This document shows, in pieces, positions 14,401 to 29,400 of a DNA stretch of 64,000 nt. The notes under the pieces are model-generated. The model had not been told where the DNA came from. It saw nothing but the letters and a program-made list of their open reading frames with translations, and made no database searches. The DNA comes from Penelope pileata. Its lineage: Eukaryota; Chordata; Aves; Galliformes; Cracidae. Numbering within the stretch: position 1 is the first letter of the stretch; every line of letters starts with the position of its first letter. Made by a program: the position numbers and the translations under genes. The stretch is from assembly GCA_013396635.1 (NCBI GenBank), contig WBMW01005879.1, forward strand, positions 186,001 to 250,000. Direction: 5' to 3'.

Positions 14401-17400
14401 CCTGCAAAAACAATGTAAAAAACTCTGCTGCAGTCACAACATCAGGAAAAAAATACACTGCAGGAAACTGTATTTTAAAGAAATGGAAGGTATTTTCTGA
14501 AGGCAACAGAGGAGTCACAGCTTTGCCAACTCTCATGATTTTATCAGCTGCCTCAAGATATTTGGTGTTTTTTTTAAGGCTCAGCTGCACGCTAGTAAAA
14601 CACTGTTTTCACTCAGAAAGAAGGAGTGGGGAGAAACAAAACTGAACGGTTCCAGAAATCAAGGCTACAGAGAAAAAAGTAGGAAAAGGCAACCATTCAT
14701 GGCTTGAACCTGAGAAAACAGACATCACTTAAAAACTAAACAAAATAAAACAAAAAATCAAAACTATTAAAAAATCAGCATTGTTGAGGCACAGCTGAAG
14801 TCTGCCACTGGAGGTTTATTCCCACTGTAAATTCAAAACTCCAGCTTTGAAAAGTGCTTGCAGCCAATCACTGTCAAATCTGGACCACATCAGAACCTCC
14901 GGCTCTGGCTGGTGACTGATCAAGATACATCAAGGTACACAGTGTGAAGGAAAAGGAAGGAAGAAAAGGCCAACTTAAACCAGATAGAGGATTAGAGAGA
15001 AAGGCCAAATATTTGGCAGAAGTACAATACGATGTACTTCATGGCACTGCCTGATCCCTAAGTATTAGATATCAGCATGTGGCAAAATATGTGGGATAAA
15101 TAATCTATCTTCTCTAGGCTCCTTCCCGTGAAGCCCCTGTACCAGCTGCTTTTTAACATGAGGTAGTGGATTAGACAGATCTTTGGTCTTATCTGATATG
15201 TTCCAGATGCTCAGGAGAAGTGTCCATAACACCAGCAAAGGATCTGCCTCAAAACAAAGACAACAATCTGAGCTGAGATGCGAAGGACAAGAAGGAAAGA
15301 AGCTGAACCTTGGAAAAAGAAGGGAAGATTTTGGTGTGAAATCAGAAGAAAAACAACATGTTCATGTACAAGGGGAACCTAAACTCTGGAAAAGATAGAG
15401 GATGCCGAGTACATTAACATACAGCCAAGTCAATCTGAAGCAGAATCATGTTCTCCAGTAAATAATTTACTTAGTAAAGTTTCTCACTAGGTAGTCTGGT
15501 AAGAAAAGAGAGTATATGTTTAGACTGTGAGATTCTCTGCAGTTAAAAGAGAAGTGATATCCTGGAAAGAGTTAACACAGCTGACAGCTGTATCAGGCAG
15601 AATGTTTTTCAGACTTTCCTGTCCCTGAAGAGCACTTTACTCTGCAAGGTTCTGCTTAGCTGATTCACACAGCGGGTCCCTATCATTTATTCAGGCACAA
15701 GGGGTGAGCCCAGGATGACATTTCAGCCTTAAATCCCCTGTTCAGGAGTGAAATCAGACCAGCAACATCTGAATGCAGTTTTTATCATCTGTGCACATGA
15801 GGAAGTATACTTGGAAGTACAGTAACCAATTATTTATTTATAACCTTGTTATGTAAATGATATAATCTCTCTTTTTCTTCTGCAAAAGTGAAATCATATC
15901 CTGGAGCAGTAAAGGAACCTCTGCAATAAATCTTGCCTGTTAAATTGGCCAAACCCCTGTTAGGTTTGAATAACAATTTTGTTTCGCTGTGTAAAAAGGC
16001 AACGTGCCAGAAGCCAGGTCCTTGCTTCCTTTTACAAGCACCACTTGCAATGTGTTTATATTTGTATTTATGAAGTGCTTTTTCTTACACTTTACAAAGC
16101 AATGAATGGCCTATCTGCCACGAGGTGAGGGTAGTATTTGCAGGAGCCACTTATGTCAAGCATGTTACTGCCAATTAATACAGGGTGGTATTAACTGAAA
16201 CCGTGCTCTGCAGTATCAAGGCTTTTCTCCTTGAGTTTCTTTCCTGTCTGTGAGTTTGATTTAAACTCAGGTCTTCAAAAGTCCGTCAATAACAGATGGT
16301 TAATCAATTCTAACAGTGCACGCTATGAAATGGTAACAGTCAGCAATTGGTGAATTAACAATTAATGTCTTTCCAGAAATACCTTCCCTGGTGCCCACAG
16401 AGCATAGCAAGGCTTTTTTTTCCCAATTAAATATTAAGGAATAGATGCTTGCTTCATAGAAATACAGTTAACTTCCCAGGACTGGGATATTTCTTCTAAA
16501 TTTCTTCTATTATTCCACATGAAAGTAAAGAACATGAAAACAGAGCTCTCTAGGATGTATGAACAACATGGATGTCTACAAAGCCCCCCTACTGCATAAC
16601 TGAAACCATAAATATCTTACTATTTTCAGCAATCCTGAAGAGTAAAGAAGAAAGAGTGCAAGAACACAGATTTTTCCAGAAACTGATGGATGGCTTTCTT
16701 TATATAAATCTTTTAAGCTAGTTATTTCTGCAGGAGTTTTTAGTCTCTTCCTCTCTCATTTAGCTGAGTAGGACTTGGATTAAAAATTTGCTGGAGACTA
16801 CAGTTTGAACATTTTTCAAGCATGAATACCACAGCAGGTTGCACCCATAAAACTGGCTGTGTGCTTAAGTCTTGGCATGTTAGACAAGGCACAGCTTTTA
16901 CTTCTTAGCACACCTCATGGGGCCAAGATGAAAGATTGATTGATAGAGGCTGAAGCAGTGGCTACACTAGATTACAATGCTGTGTAACAGTACTTAAGGT
17001 ACCCTTGAAAATCAAGCTATCATGGACACTGGTGAAAACATACAGTAGCATGGATCTCAGTGTGCTCATGTACCCTATGAAAGAGCAATAATTGTGATTA
17101 AAATAGTGTTAGATGGCTAATGCCAGCTGTGCTATTTTGCCTCACGTTCCCAAGTGCATGAGAGGGCTGTGCCTGTGAAGAAGGCAGGAACATTCCTCTG
17201 GGGTTGGCTATATATATACATATATATGTTAATTATATATATATATTATACTACATAAGTCTATATATATATATATATATTGACTTCTGGGATTCACAGA
17301 GTGTAAGAGTACCAGTGTTCTGCTTTTTTCTTAGGATATAACCTCTCTATCAGAGACTAAATGGGGATGCTGAGTACCCCATCCATTCCCTGCCACCAGC

Positions 17401-20400
17401 ACACCCCAGTGTGCTTCCTCAGAGCTTGGAGGCGGTGGACAGCAGCGTTAGTTGGGCCATAAGCTCCATAGCACTGCTCAAGCCAAGTAGCTTTCAACAA
17501 GCTCAAACGTATGAGGAAATGTTGCCATTTCCTGAGCTGTGGGGCATAACCTGAGCTTCCCATGGATAACAAGGCTATCTCAGTCTGCTGTAGAGACAGG
17601 GATAATCTGTGGCCATCCACCCATCCACTTGACAGCCCCTCCTCTGGCCAGCACAGCAGCTTTGCAGATAGCAGGGAAGTGCAGCACTGCACTGGAAACC
17701 TGGTTTGCGTCACTGCTGCTGCTGGACAGCACAAGAGAGAACAGACCAAACAAAATACTTTAAATTCTCCTTGCTGTCCTACTCTAGTTGAGAAGCTCTT
17801 GAAGTAACACTTGGTCCTGGGATCATCCTATCTAACACCTGAATGAGGGGCCTACATTAAGAGCATCCCCTAATCCCCACCTACATCAGTGCGAAGCACC
17901 ACAAGGAGCAACTCTGCTTGCCAAAATTTCTTTCTCTCACCACTTCTGGTGGTGCCTGTTTCTCACTACAGATACAGAGCATGCCTGCTGGTGATCATGC
18001 TTTTAACTTAAGTGGAAGTGACCCAGGTGCAAGGGTTCAGAGTGTCTGATTTCTTCTCATGTATGGAGCATACCCATATACCAGGCCTGCACACAAATAC
18101 TGCTGCACAGCAAGGGCTTCCTTATTGTAATACCTGTCCTTAAACACTTAAATCAGTGTATTTCCCAGGTGAAGGCCTGAAAGACTGCCCCGGGAGAACT
18201 TGCTGATCAAGACACAGCAGTAGAAGCGGCTGCTAGGAAGACTTCCCTCTCAAAGAATAGCTGAGGAAGAAAAGAGGATTGCTATTTCCATTATGAATGT
18301 GAAAAACAGGTGTATTCTGTTAAAATACATATGGAGGACAACACATCCTCAGTGATTTTCGGTCCTCATTTGGATAATTTACTCAAAAGTATTTTACCAC
18401 CTTTTATGCACAGTGACATTCTGGTATATTAGTACCAGAACCGAGAGCTAAATTCAGACCTCGTGCACTGCATGTTGACAGTATGGGGGCAAGAGATGAC
18501 CTGGATGGAGTTTCATAATACAGTTTGAATACGTAATTCCAGCAGAGAACTAAATAAATGCATGGGATCTGGAAGTTACAATGAAGAAATAAATGTGGTT
18601 CCAAATATAAAATACTGCATTCACAAATTTACTTTTCAGAGTAGAGCCATGCTTTAAATAGGTACTTCTCTTTCACTTCTCCCTTCCTGCAGCTGAAATT
18701 TAGGTTATTATCAAGGATACAAACCTGACAATGTGTTAATATAAATCAGTGGAGAAAAAAGACAAGTAATATTGTTTAAATTTAGTATAGATCAGTAAAA
18801 TTCAAGCAAACTATATTTTATCAAAGAATATTGAATTTTGAAATCTGGCATTTACACCTATTCAGAGTGGGGGTATTTCCAGTTAACTTCAAAGCAGATA
18901 CATTTTGCTGAAGAAAAAGAAAAAAATTAAAGATAATTCTTTTGGAGAAAATAAAACTGGTAATGACCAAAATACTGTTCATAGGGCACTAGCGAGCATG
19001 AGTGATTAAAAGCTAGATGAGTATTTATTTCAAAGCTATAAAAAATACTTGACTGTGTGTTACACATCTTTCAGTAGGGCACTGGACAAGACCCATGCAT
19101 TCTAAATCATTCCATGATGATATGATTTTTACTAAGCTTTAGCACTAATGATATTTGTGAATATGGTTGAGACAATTTTTAATAAGCAGTTTAAAACACT
19201 CACCTTTACAAGTTCCATGACAAGGTACAACTCAGTTGGCATGTCCATCTCCTCAATCAGAAGTACAATATTGGGATGCTTGACTCGTCTTAAAATAGAT
19301 ACCTCATTCTGGATCATGTGTTCCTGCCACATAAAAGAAATCTTTAATGACTGTGGATTGGTGGGAAAAAGTTTCACTTCCACGTACAGTGGAAAATGCA
19401 GAGAGAATTGGGACCAGTGTGGACTCTTCAGGTTTTTTAAAAAAGTTTATAGATGTTGCCTTTGGCAATATAGAAGAAACAAGTCTGGAAACAACATCAG
19501 TGTGATAACTGAAAAAAAGAATGGAGAATAGAAGACAGAAAATGAAACGCAAGAAAACATGTTTCTGATGCAGAGGAAAGCACAGCATGGAACCTTTTAA
19601 TTTTTTTCTCCAATACAAGATCTTTCCATTTAATAATATGATTCCATCTTCTCAGAGATTCGTTATAAAATTTTAAAATGTAACAAGTTCATTTCACATA
19701 AAACTGACAACAGTTTGATTAACCTGGTGACACCGATCACACTCGCTGACTGGTGTTGTTACAATTAGTATTATTTTGTGGTTTTCTATAGTATCTGGGA
19801 TTACGAAAGGTAGGAGACATAATTACAGACATCAAGTACAAGGGGAGTGCGCATACCCACACACAACCAACCAAATGGAATCAACGCATGCATCTTGAAA
19901 GTCCCCTTGAAGCCTTTCATACTGATACTCCAAGAGTCCCAAGATGGTTGGCAAAGGCTTCAGCCAAAAAGATGCTAGCACTTGCCAGGAAGAAGATAAG
20001 TACCAACAGCTTCCCAAACTGACTTCTCATAATATGTTTCTTGAAAAAAAAAAAATGCTTTGGTCTCATTTGAAATTTCATACTTACTTTTCCTCTACAT
20101 TTACTTTTTTTGATTATTTTCAGAGCATATTCTCTACCAGTTGATCTGAGGAAAGAGGAAAGAAAAAAATGTATAAATGTGTGTTCAATCACATTAAATA
20201 TTTTTCTCAGTCAAGCTTTCATTTGTCATTTAAGCACATTATTAATGACTAGGTCTAGGCAACAATTCTGTTCAAATACTTGTTTTGTCAAGAAATAAAG
20301 CTTAGATTCAAATTAAATTGTGAACTTTAGTCAAATTTATTAAATATGTGCACCTGAGAAAAAAACATAAATTTTTTTAATGAAGATATTTTAATGTTTT

Positions 20401-23400
20401 TGACACATTTTTTTTTACATTTTATAGTGGTTTCTGATCTTTCCTCTGTAGTTTTATATAAAACTTGATATACTATTTAGAGATCTCGATCTTCTCAAAA
20501 ATGAAAGGTTTTGTTCTCCATAAAACTCTGGAAAATACTTGATTTTTCCCATTGCACATCTGCACTCATAACTGCTAAGATAAAAAAGTCAGTCCTTGCA
20601 ATAATGTATTCTGAAAAATTATGTTATCTAGCAGAATTAAATAAGATGTTTATGAGAAGGAATACAAATGTTCTGGAGACAGTAAGAAATTATATAGAGA
20701 ATTAATTCAGGTTAAGCACGTATTTCCCTTAGGGTGGTTTTTTTTGGAAACCATGTAATACTTACCTCTATTAGATATATAGCTATTTATTAGAATGCTA
20801 ACATAGAAAACAAAGCTTATAAACAAGTTCACACAATCAATTTTCATTTCTTAATCAAGTTATAAAACCAATAAATGCTGTAAGTTTGAAAACAAGAAGT
20901 TATGTTCAGAAGCTCTGGTTTGACTATTGGGTTAAACGGAGAATGGGCAATATAGGAAAAAGCTGTTACTGAAACACTTTTGGTTTGTAATAAACATCTA
21001 AACAGTTTGTATAAGTCTATTTACTTAGGCATATGTTTGGATTAAAAAAAAAATAAAAAATGACCTCCCAAACATATGAGGTGATATTTGTCAGGGAGTA
21101 TAGTGACAGAACAAGGAGCAACGGCTTTAAACTAAAAGAGGGGAGATTTAGATTAGGTATTAGGAAGAAATTCTTCACTATAAGGGTGATGAGGCACTGG
21201 ACAGGTTGCCCAGAGAGCTGTGGATGCCCCATCCCTGGAGCTGTTCAAGGCCAGGCTCGATGGGGCCCTGGGCAGCCTGATCTGGTAGGCGGCAGCCCTG
21301 CCCATGACACAGGAGTTCGAACTGGATGGTCTTTAAGGTCCCTTCTAACCCAAGTCTTTCTACAATTCTGTCATTTTTGATTCTTCATTTAACAAAAAAT
21401 AGTTAAATTGATCCGTTAAATTGATCCATTAATTTGATAAGTAAGTTAAATGGAGAAATGAATATGCCTGAAAGTGTGCAGTTTGCCAAGCAGGACATGC
21501 AAGATGAGTCCTAAACTGAAAGCGTTGCATTACCAGAACGACTGGGAGTTTTCATTGCCATATTTAAGCAAAGAGGTATCTTCTGGCAATGATAAAAATA
21601 TTAATATAAGTGCCTGTAGGGGCAGTAGCAAGGAGAATTATATATATATGTATATATATTACAGCAGTTCAAGTTCCCAGGTCAGCAGAGAGAAAACAGT
21701 CTGTAGACTGACACCTTAAGCTGTCAATTAAAAGACTGTGCAAAAAAATCACAGTGGATACTGCTGCTAAGGACTTGGAAAAAGAATACAACATGGCTGA
21801 TCAAGACTTAAGCAAAGAAAAATCAAAAACTTCTCCTGTCTGTACTTTCCTACCACAGGGCTCAATGCTAGAGCCCCCAGAAATGGGGCATGCTCCACAT
21901 GTTGGTGCTTGGTAGTTACAGACCGAGCTCAGTGAAAGGACAGGCAGAGCTATCAACAGTATTTTTGGGAATGAAAGGGGGAGGTGGGGGAAGTAATACT
22001 AGAAATTAAGATATCTAGGGTTCAAACTCAGACTAAATATGTTCTCTTTCAATAGGAGTGTCTTTCAAGCTCCTTGGTTGCCCTAGAAATGCTTCCTTTC
22101 TGTCATGAGAAAGGAAATTGATGGTTTTTGTTGGCCATGAGAGACTCCATGTACTCAAAAACACTGGGAAATATGAGCTAGTGAGGAAATGTCAGAATTT
22201 GGAAGTATCTGAAAGTTAAAAATGAATACATATGAAAACACCACAGGACAAATTGCACATATGATGGAGCAGATATGTAACGAGCAGATGACAACTCTGA
22301 CTGCTCTTTGTTTTGGTAAAAAGAAAATTAAGGTGAAGATAATGCAAATCCTTTCCCCTAAAAGCTGCAGAACCACAGGCTGTCAGCAGCCCAGGAACCT
22401 CCATAACTTATAGATCTGCCAAAGAACACGTGTGGCAGTGCCAGAAAGCCAAGTGGAATGGGCTCTCACCTCTCACCTATTAAGCTGAACAATAAAAAGG
22501 TGCCACATGAAGTAGAAAACACATTGCCACTGAATTTGTCTGGAGCCACAACAGTAGCACAGGGTGCAGCATCAGGTCTACAGTTTGTAGAGGGGCTCTG
22601 GGCTGCACTCCCCGGCTGTTTCAGCCTTTTGCAAAGTTCATCCGGATTTCCATTGCACTAGAGACAAAAATCTATCCTTGTTACTTTTGTGTGTGCATTA
22701 CTTATGATTGTGTGTGTAGGTGCACATTCAGAAGCACAAAGAATGCATGGAATGGAATTTAGAAGCCCCCATAATGAAAATTTTGAAGAACATTTTTGCT
22801 TTCTGTTTGTGCTGTTCATGGCAGGAGGAAAATGCCTGTGAAGACATTTGAAGTCTTGGAGCGGCTCACCAGCCGCTCCACAGCTACGGAGAAGACATAT
22901 CCATGGATCAGTGTAAACGTGTAACAAGAGGCATTCCTACTTGCTTAACACCTCACGGTGTTATTCCTTTGAAGTCTAATGCACACAGGAACTGTACGTC
23001 AGCAGAAAGCGGAAAAGTCCCCTGTCCCAAGTATCACCCCATCAATTCTGGCTCTACAAATGACGGACGTATCAGACTTTGAAGTGAAGTGTTTTTTGCT
23101 TAGAAAGACTGCAAAGAATGTTTTTGAAGGTGTTTTACACGTACTGGCTTTAATTTACCCTTTGAGCCTTTAATTTTGCCTTCCACACTTGTGATGGCAA
23201 GGGTATCCTGCTTTAGAAACGGAAACTAACAGAAATAATTCCACTTCGTTTTAATGTTCAAGCTCTTTCAGAATAGTAACTCTTGGATATATATAGGATC
23301 TAGAGAATGGTATGGTTCAGAGACAATAAGAGTATGTATTAGGGAATATCTGAGTAATCATGCTAGCTTAACAGGCGCTCACTAGATACATCATGCTACT

Positions 23401-26400
23401 GGATACTTCAGGGGCTTGGAGGATACACAGGAAGACAGAAAACAGTTTTCATTTCAGCTCTCTGGGACATTATAATCAGTATTATTTTTAGCCGTGATGG
23501 GACATGTACTTAGTATTGTTCATGTCTTTTCTCTCAACCTGAGATACAGTGGTGGTACCCATTTGAACTGGCCCTCAACACAACCGACATTTTCAGCTGA
23601 ATGACAGTGTATCACACTCCTCTTTCAGTAAGTGTAGGTGTAAGTTTTTCAAGAGTACTACTCCTCTTTCAGTGAGTCAGTACTCACTTTACTTTTAGCT
23701 TGCCTTTTTCTCTTTTCTTAGTGATATATTTTCACCCATGCTTCTCATCACCCCCACCCCCCCAAATCCCATAGGGGTGTAACGTGCTTTTTAACTTTAC
23801 TATGGTTTTGCTCTGTTTCCCTTTGGTTTCTACGTTCTCCAGCTCAGCCCTCAGATCCTGGAGTTTGAGAAGAGCAGCTATGGCCAGCTCCATGGCAGCT
23901 CTGTTCGACCAGCTTTCCTTCTCTCTTGCTCTGAAAGAACTCTGAAGGCCTCACAAGAGCCTTGGCGAGTCCCACAACCACAGTGTCAGCTGATACTCTT
24001 CCCCCCTTCCCTGAGAGTTGCCGTAATGATCTCCAACTTGCCAGACACTTTCACATCCAGAGTGGGACCTGTCTTTTTCCAAGCCAAGCTAATTTATTAT
24101 CATCTGCCACAAGGATCTATTCTTGACTTAGTCTCCAGTATTAAAATCACATTTGTGGCAACAGTTTTTTCTTTGAGCTCAAAGGGGAGGCTACAGGGCT
24201 ACAGTCTTCTTTAAGTCTAGGATGTGATAACAGTGGACATAAAATTTCATTCATGGAATCATTATCAGATCTAGACATCTCTATTATTCTTCTTTCTTTT
24301 GTACATCTCCAGCTCCAGTGTTTTTTTTTTTTTTTTCCTTCTCTGCACTGCTACCATCTAACACGAACAACCTTAATATCATTTCACATAAAGGTATCTT
24401 CTGATTTTTTTACCTCATACTCTGTGTTTTAACCATACTACCAAGAAGCACACACAGTTCCACTCAGCATTTCTGTCTTTGTTCTCTTCTTTTTTATGCT
24501 CTAAACGCTGGGTTGAGCCAGTTCAAACACAGCTGGCAAGACTCATTGGAACAAATTTGGTAACTTGACAACCTGGCCACCTTCAACAACACAGATGTTA
24601 GAGGTGACTTGTGACTTCTCTAACCTAGAATGGATATCTAAAATTAGTCTAACAGTTTGTCTTCAAGGGTGACTGTTCTCCCCTTTTAATTGCAAAAGGC
24701 ACTGAAGTTAAATGTTGACATCTACAGTGTAAGCAAGAAGGAGATAGATGTGCATTTTATCACAGATAAACATGGAATAGTTTGCTCCTCAGCATCAGAT
24801 GGCAGAATAGATGATTCTGAAGCCAGCTTTTTGTGCTTTCCATAGCCACTACACCATACACAAAGCTTCCTGACATCTTTACAGAATACTCCTAGCTGTA
24901 AAATGTTTCATCGGCCTAACACAAATGGCAAGTTGCAAGAATATTCTGCAAGAAGAGATGTTATTTTGGTGAAGCAGGAAAGATATAACACAAAGAATTG
25001 GTAAAATTATGCAGAGTGCAGCAGAAAAAACAAAACCCACAAAAAATTGAATTCACAGATTGTCCCTTGGACTCGCTCTCTTCTCACATGAGAGAGCATC
25101 AGTCTAGTTTTTCCATCTGTCACTGAGATGTTACCTTATTCTGCATGTCCTATATTCTACAAATAATGGCGATCTAGAAAAAGCATGAAATTAATGATTG
25201 CTTTTACAGTAATAAGCAAATTATCCTTCTCACCTTTCTATACACTCCTTCACAATAGCAAAATTTCCATCTCCTATAGTCCTTCCAACTTTATATCGCT
25301 CTGCTATTGATGCTGGAACCTGGAAACCTTCCTCCAACACTTCTGAAAGAATCATTAGTACATTTTTATTGTTAGTGAAGGAAACACAGATGTTGCACAT
25401 AACATGCATTTTAAGTCTATGGTTTAGGAGCCTGGAAACCATTCAGAGTCAGTATCTCACTTACTGTACAGTGAAATCATGCTGTTGACATTGTATATAC
25501 TCAACAGGTTTCACACAGATACAGTAAGGAAAAAAATAAGACTTCTGGGGGCTCAAACATACCACCATTCAAGTGTTACATAGTTTACCATCCCCATTGC
25601 AATATGCCCCCAGGACAAAACCAAAACTGTATTTTTTTAATTACGAAAAGGCCTCTGTGAACTGCACAAGCGCAGACCAGCCTGCAAAAAGAGCTGGAAC
25701 TCCTTGACACAGCATGATTAAATATATGTACCAAAGAAATCCAACACTCAAGCACTTATTTTATTACATCCTGTAAACTGAGACATCCATAAAACTCCTC
25801 GTGTGCTAAGTGCTAGTTCTCCCCCTCCCCCAATATTAAATATTTAGTTTTTAAACAAATGTTCTCAATAATACTACCTCACATGCAACCTGGGCACCAG
25901 ATGTTTAGGTAAAATTGCATTGCACGGTGCCTAAGCATAAGAAAAGTTTGTAGTTTCATGTGTTTTAGTGCTCACTCATGTACCATTATTTTAAAATGCA
26001 CTTGAAATAGCGTGTTACAAATACCTAACATGCCTCTAAAAGCTGACAGTAAAGTGCAGCTGATACAAGCTACTATATAAATACCATAACTTAAAAAAAT
26101 GCAACTTAGAAATGTGACTTGAATTTACACTCTTTAAGCCTTTTAACGATATCTTTCTCTTTTCTTTGTTCCAGTTTAGCATTAAAAGTGAATGTTATGC
26201 TACATGGGACTCTGTTTTGTCTGAATTCACAGGCAGCATGAAGAATTACTGTCAGACAAGACTACACATACACATTTGCTTCTATGTGCATGTGAACTGG
26301 CAGTCCTAAAGCAGACTCTACGTCTCATTCAGTTCGGTCAAAGGCCTAGTGGGATTAGCCACTGCTACCAAAGGCCTAGTGGGACTATCCACTGCCCAGC

Positions 26401-29400
26401 AAAGGCCCAAGACTACTGTATGGTCTTTAGAATCATGACAGATGAGAAGAACACATAGTGAAACAAGCCAGACAGCACTGTAGAACTAGAGTATCCTGTA
26501 CCAGAAACACCTCTGAATAGTGATGTCCAGATCAGATGTGGTCTGGAATGAACCTGAGCTGCTTCGCCAGGACTGACAAGCCTCCGAACAGAGAGTCATC
26601 CAGCCCGCAGTGCTCCCACTTTCTCCAGCAGGAAGGATGACTCATTTCCTACACAGCTGCTGTTATCACTACATCGACTGCTTTGAAATGTCAGCCTTCA
26701 AATGTTACCTTCTGCAGGTCCATCATTTTCATCCATAGAGCTGCAAACTTTGGTGGATGCTAATGAGGTAGAGGAGCCACTGTGTTGGGAGCTCTGGAAA
26801 TGGAGAGACACAATGAAAACAGATGATTTTTAAGGAGCACAAGTACCCATAGCATGTCCCAGAGAGGCTTCAGTGTTCCACATGTAAAGTATCAATTTAC
26901 TTTTGCAGAGCAATATGTAGATATCTGTGAACTTTTTCCACTTAAGTTACACTTTGGTGTCCATTTACATGGAGGTATCCCTGATTCATTGTATGCAGCA
27001 ATGCTTTTATGTGTGGTCCATTAGTTTCTCCCTGTTCCACACATGGATTTCCAGGGAAAACTGAGGAGCTCTATGACCTCTGCAGGCTGGAAACTGTTTT
27101 CTCAGCAACATCATTAATGTAGCAGGCACTAAGGGGACAAACATCAGTTTTGACTGAAGTTGGTTTTGTTATGGGCACAATTCCTCCACTTCTGCAAATC
27201 CCCCTCTGGTGAAATCCTCTCCAGTAGAGTTCTAGAAAGGAGAAATCATTATGAAAATTTATGGACAAAATAAAATATCAGGATGAATTACATGGCTTTT
27301 TTTTTTTTTTTTTAAATACAGTGATTGGATATAGTCATCTTGAGGCATGAGTCTGCACCATGGTGTCAATGCCTTGTATGCTGAGCACCTAAGTTTGCCC
27401 ATACAATTAATGGGGGGAGAAAGGTCACCGAAGAGCCTCCAGAAGGCAATTCCTATCCTCCCCCCCAGCTGGGTGACAAAAATGTAGCAGGCAGGATCTC
27501 ACTCGGGAAACCTATCTCTGTCTGTGAGTTACGTATGAAATCTAGGTACATACTTCAGGCAAACTGCTTCATCACACATCTGGATGGATGAAACTATACA
27601 GAGACACAAGATGGACTGGATTTCACTCCAAACTTTTATCCTGTGCTGCATAACAATTATACAAGTGTATCCTCAGGATTCTTCCACGTTCAACAAAAAC
27701 CAGAATAAGCTGAAATTGTTACCATGGTCCTTTAAGGTTTGAGCAGAAATGAGCATTTCTTCTGGTGCTTGTGTTGCAACTTGAGTTAGGAGCATTCAGA
27801 GGATTTCCAAAACTAAAACTTTCTTGGGTTCACATAGTTTGCATGCTGAAAGGTTACAAAGTGCTACAATTATCTCCTTCATTCTCTGTACTGTGTAAAC
27901 TATAGGCTGTGCAACGTGCAACTAACACCATGGAACACTGTCTGTGTTGGCGAGGTATCTAGATGTCAAAATCAGGGGGTCAATCCACTTCACAAACGTA
28001 ATACAGCTTCTTCAGACCCATCCCATCTGCTGCTGACGACTGCAGCAAGAACACTTAACAACGTGGTAGCTGAGTATTTTATAAGGCATGGAGCCAGGGA
28101 GAATGCAGCTAGCAGAGTTAAAAGCTGGCCAGTGTGCTGAGTTCATCTGAAAAGATGAACTTCTAGTTTCTCCCGCAGTAGATTAAGGTCAGATGGTTTA
28201 GACAAAGGCTGTACTCAGCCTATTTTTCACTAAATAATCCTGAGAGCTCACACAGTCCAAAAGATTCTTGGCCTGTTTTTTTCTTTTAATCAAGCCCAGC
28301 TCATTCTTTTCATCCATCCAAGCATTTCTTCTGACTAGAATTAAAAATTGCATTAATCACTTTTTGGACTACTTTTGCTGCCTCTTGACAACAGACTGAT
28401 TTAATGTAGTTCACTAAGATACAGCAGCCCTCGTTTCGTGATTAGAACATGTTTATGTATGTGCTATTCTTGTGCTAAATTCTGCTAGACATCTCAGTAA
28501 AAACTTACCTCCGGTTCATTTTTGAATAAATGAGCAGATGAGGATCAAGGAAACAGGAAAATGCTACGAACTCTCACAGCTGGAGAAGTCACACTCAAAC
28601 TCATTGTTTTTATACACATATAATGATAGAGAATTGTTTCCTTTATGCTCCTGCTTGTAAAATGAGCAGAAGAAACACGTTTTCTCTGCTCACTGTGATG
28701 TTTCCGTTTGCTTTCCTAGACTAGACATCCAATTTCTTACTTCTTTTTCCAGTCCACAGCATTTTCCTAAAGGAATTACAGTGTTTAATATTTGTTACAT
28801 ATACAGTCAGGAATGAATCTTTACATTTAAAGGGTACAACACAAAAAGGTCAGTGCTAGATTTTCAAAAGATTATCAAAGTGCTCTATTCAGGTTTTGCA
28901 TTTTAAATGGTGAGATTACACTTTCCAGCAGATGTCAGGTCAAGCGCTGCTGCCTGCATCCTCTGCAGCTTCCTTTGGCAGTCTGACATCTCCTTACAGT
29001 CTCACACTCAATGTTCTGTTTTGTGAGAATGGAGGATGTTAAAACCCAGACCTAACCTGGTGGCCCACTTCTTCTCAGAACGGTGCCTCGAAAGAGCCAG
29101 ATTTCTATTTGGGAACCTAGTTTCTCAGGGATCCTCAAGCTTGGGTGTAGCTGACAACTGCAGCTCAGTCCTGAAATGAGATTCCTTGTAGGTCCCTTTC
29201 CAGTAAAGCGCTTCAGCAAGCACAGTACTCGTAACAAACAGCCTTAATGGCCTATACACGAGTGAAATTGAACTCACTTCTAAATATCTGAGGTACAGTT
29301 CCCTAAATATGGATTTAGCTTAAGTTTAGTAAATAAATGTGGCCCAAAGAAAATTTAAAGGAAATAAAAAATAGGAAGGAAAAAAAAAGGAAATAAAACA

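Larger units (their letters stand above)
13058..19203 (-). other. DCLK1 intron, 6.1 kb
   Basis: An intron between the alpha-C and HRD exons. It contains a clear CR1 fragment (13306-13607) and a TA microsatellite (17208-17281). The remainder is unrecognised. Confidence 0.75.
20146..25233 (-). other. DCLK1 intron, 5.1 kb
   Basis: An intron between the Gly-loop and EYALK exons. It carries a CR1 copy (about 21095-21373), TA-rich and poly-T tracts, a perfect 10-bp hairpin (22857-22880) and a 14-bp direct repeat (23616-23673). Confidence 0.75.
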
